Below, piece by piece: positions 1 through 64,000 of a stretch of 64,000 nucleotides of DNA; position 1 is the stretch's first letter, and the number at the start of each line of letters is the position of its first letter. Below the pieces are notes generated by a model. That model was given only the letters and a program-made list of their open reading frames with translations. It did no database searches and had not been told where the DNA came from. Both the position numbers and the translations under genes were made by a program. This DNA is from Atrichornis clamosus (Eukaryota; Chordata; Aves; Passeriformes; Menuridae). The DNA lies in the NCBI GenBank assembly GCA_013400975.1, contig WBMZ01011678.1, positions 28,595-92,594 of the forward strand, written 5' to 3'.

Positions 1-63927
<63,927 letters not shown>

Positions 63928-63966
63928 CTACGAGGGGAGCGCGCTCTCCCGCCGCCCCACCGCCAT
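63928..63966 (-). other. Upstream ORF, 12 codons, in frame with the main ORF
   Basis: An ATG at 63966-63964 in strong context (A at -3, G at +4) opens a 12-codon reading frame ending in TAG at 63930-63928, directly against the first main-frame ATG at 63927. If the transcript begins upstream of 63966 this would be translated and could dampen or redirect initiation to the ATGs at 63927 or 63882. If the start site lies inside or downstream of the overlapping YY1-type motif, it is not in the mRNA. The transcription start cannot be placed from sequence alone. Confidence 0.5.
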
Positions 63967-63970
63967 CTTG
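63959..63970 (-). promoter_or_regulatory. YY1-type motif (CAAGATGGCGGT)
   Basis: The minus strand matches the extended YY1 consensus AAGATGGCGGC at all but the last position. In CpG-island promoters this motif with this orientation typically lies at or just downstream of the transcription start, so it suggests initiation close to position 63960-64000. Its internal ATG is also the start of the short upstream ORF. Binding itself is inferred. Confidence 0.6.
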
Positions 63971-63978
63971 TGCGAGCG

Positions 63979-64000
63979 CCCCGGCCCCAGCCCCAGCCCC
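63979..64000 (-). other. G-quadruplex motif upstream of coding start
   Basis: On the coding (minus) strand there are four runs of four G separated by two-base loops, ending at the window edge. This is a canonical intramolecular G-quadruplex pattern in a promoter position. It may continue past 64000. Confidence 0.7.

Overview
The window is the 5' half of a single vertebrate gene read on the minus strand, with no prokaryotic features. Nine coding exons splice into one continuous 555-codon frame: signal peptide, four Ig domains, one fibronectin type III (FN3) domain and the start of a second. From family knowledge this is IGDCC4 (NOPE), a DCC-related receptor of the immunoglobulin superfamily; the remaining FN3 domains, the membrane segment and the cytoplasmic tail lie beyond position 1. 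The organism is most likely a bird. Interspersed repeats are very sparse, with no L1, Alu or rodent SINE, one short CR1-like LINE remnant, and several badly decayed MIR-like SINE pieces. A non-avian reptile is possible but would usually carry more repeats.

Layout from the 5' end of the gene: a CpG-rich block with a GC box and a YY1-type motif surrounds exon 1 (63819-63927). Intron 1 (29.7 kb) is by far the longest and contains a second CpG-rich patch at about 61.24-61.64 kb and several AT-rich, homeodomain-motif-rich blocks that look like conserved non-coding elements. Exon 2 (Ig1) is at 33761-34084, exon 3 (Ig2, first half) at 26909-27050, exon 4 (Ig2, second half) at 21773-21906. After the 16 kb intron 4 come exon 5 (Ig3, first half, 5584-5718), exon 6 (Ig3, second half, 2907-3062), exon 7 (Ig4 plus the first half of FN3-1, 1968-2378), exon 8 (FN3-1, second half, 1117-1281) and the beginning of exon 9 (FN3-2, 1-89). 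Every junction is GT/AG and keeps frame: all introns are phase 1 except intron 3, which is phase 2.

I found no second protein-coding gene, RNA gene, intact mobile element or novel system. The most interesting items are regulatory: a 12-codon upstream ORF in the same frame as the main ORF whose stop codon directly abuts the first main ATG, a four-run G-quadruplex motif on the coding strand at the window edge, the internal CpG patches, and the candidate non-coding elements. All of these come from reading by eye; no alignment was run.
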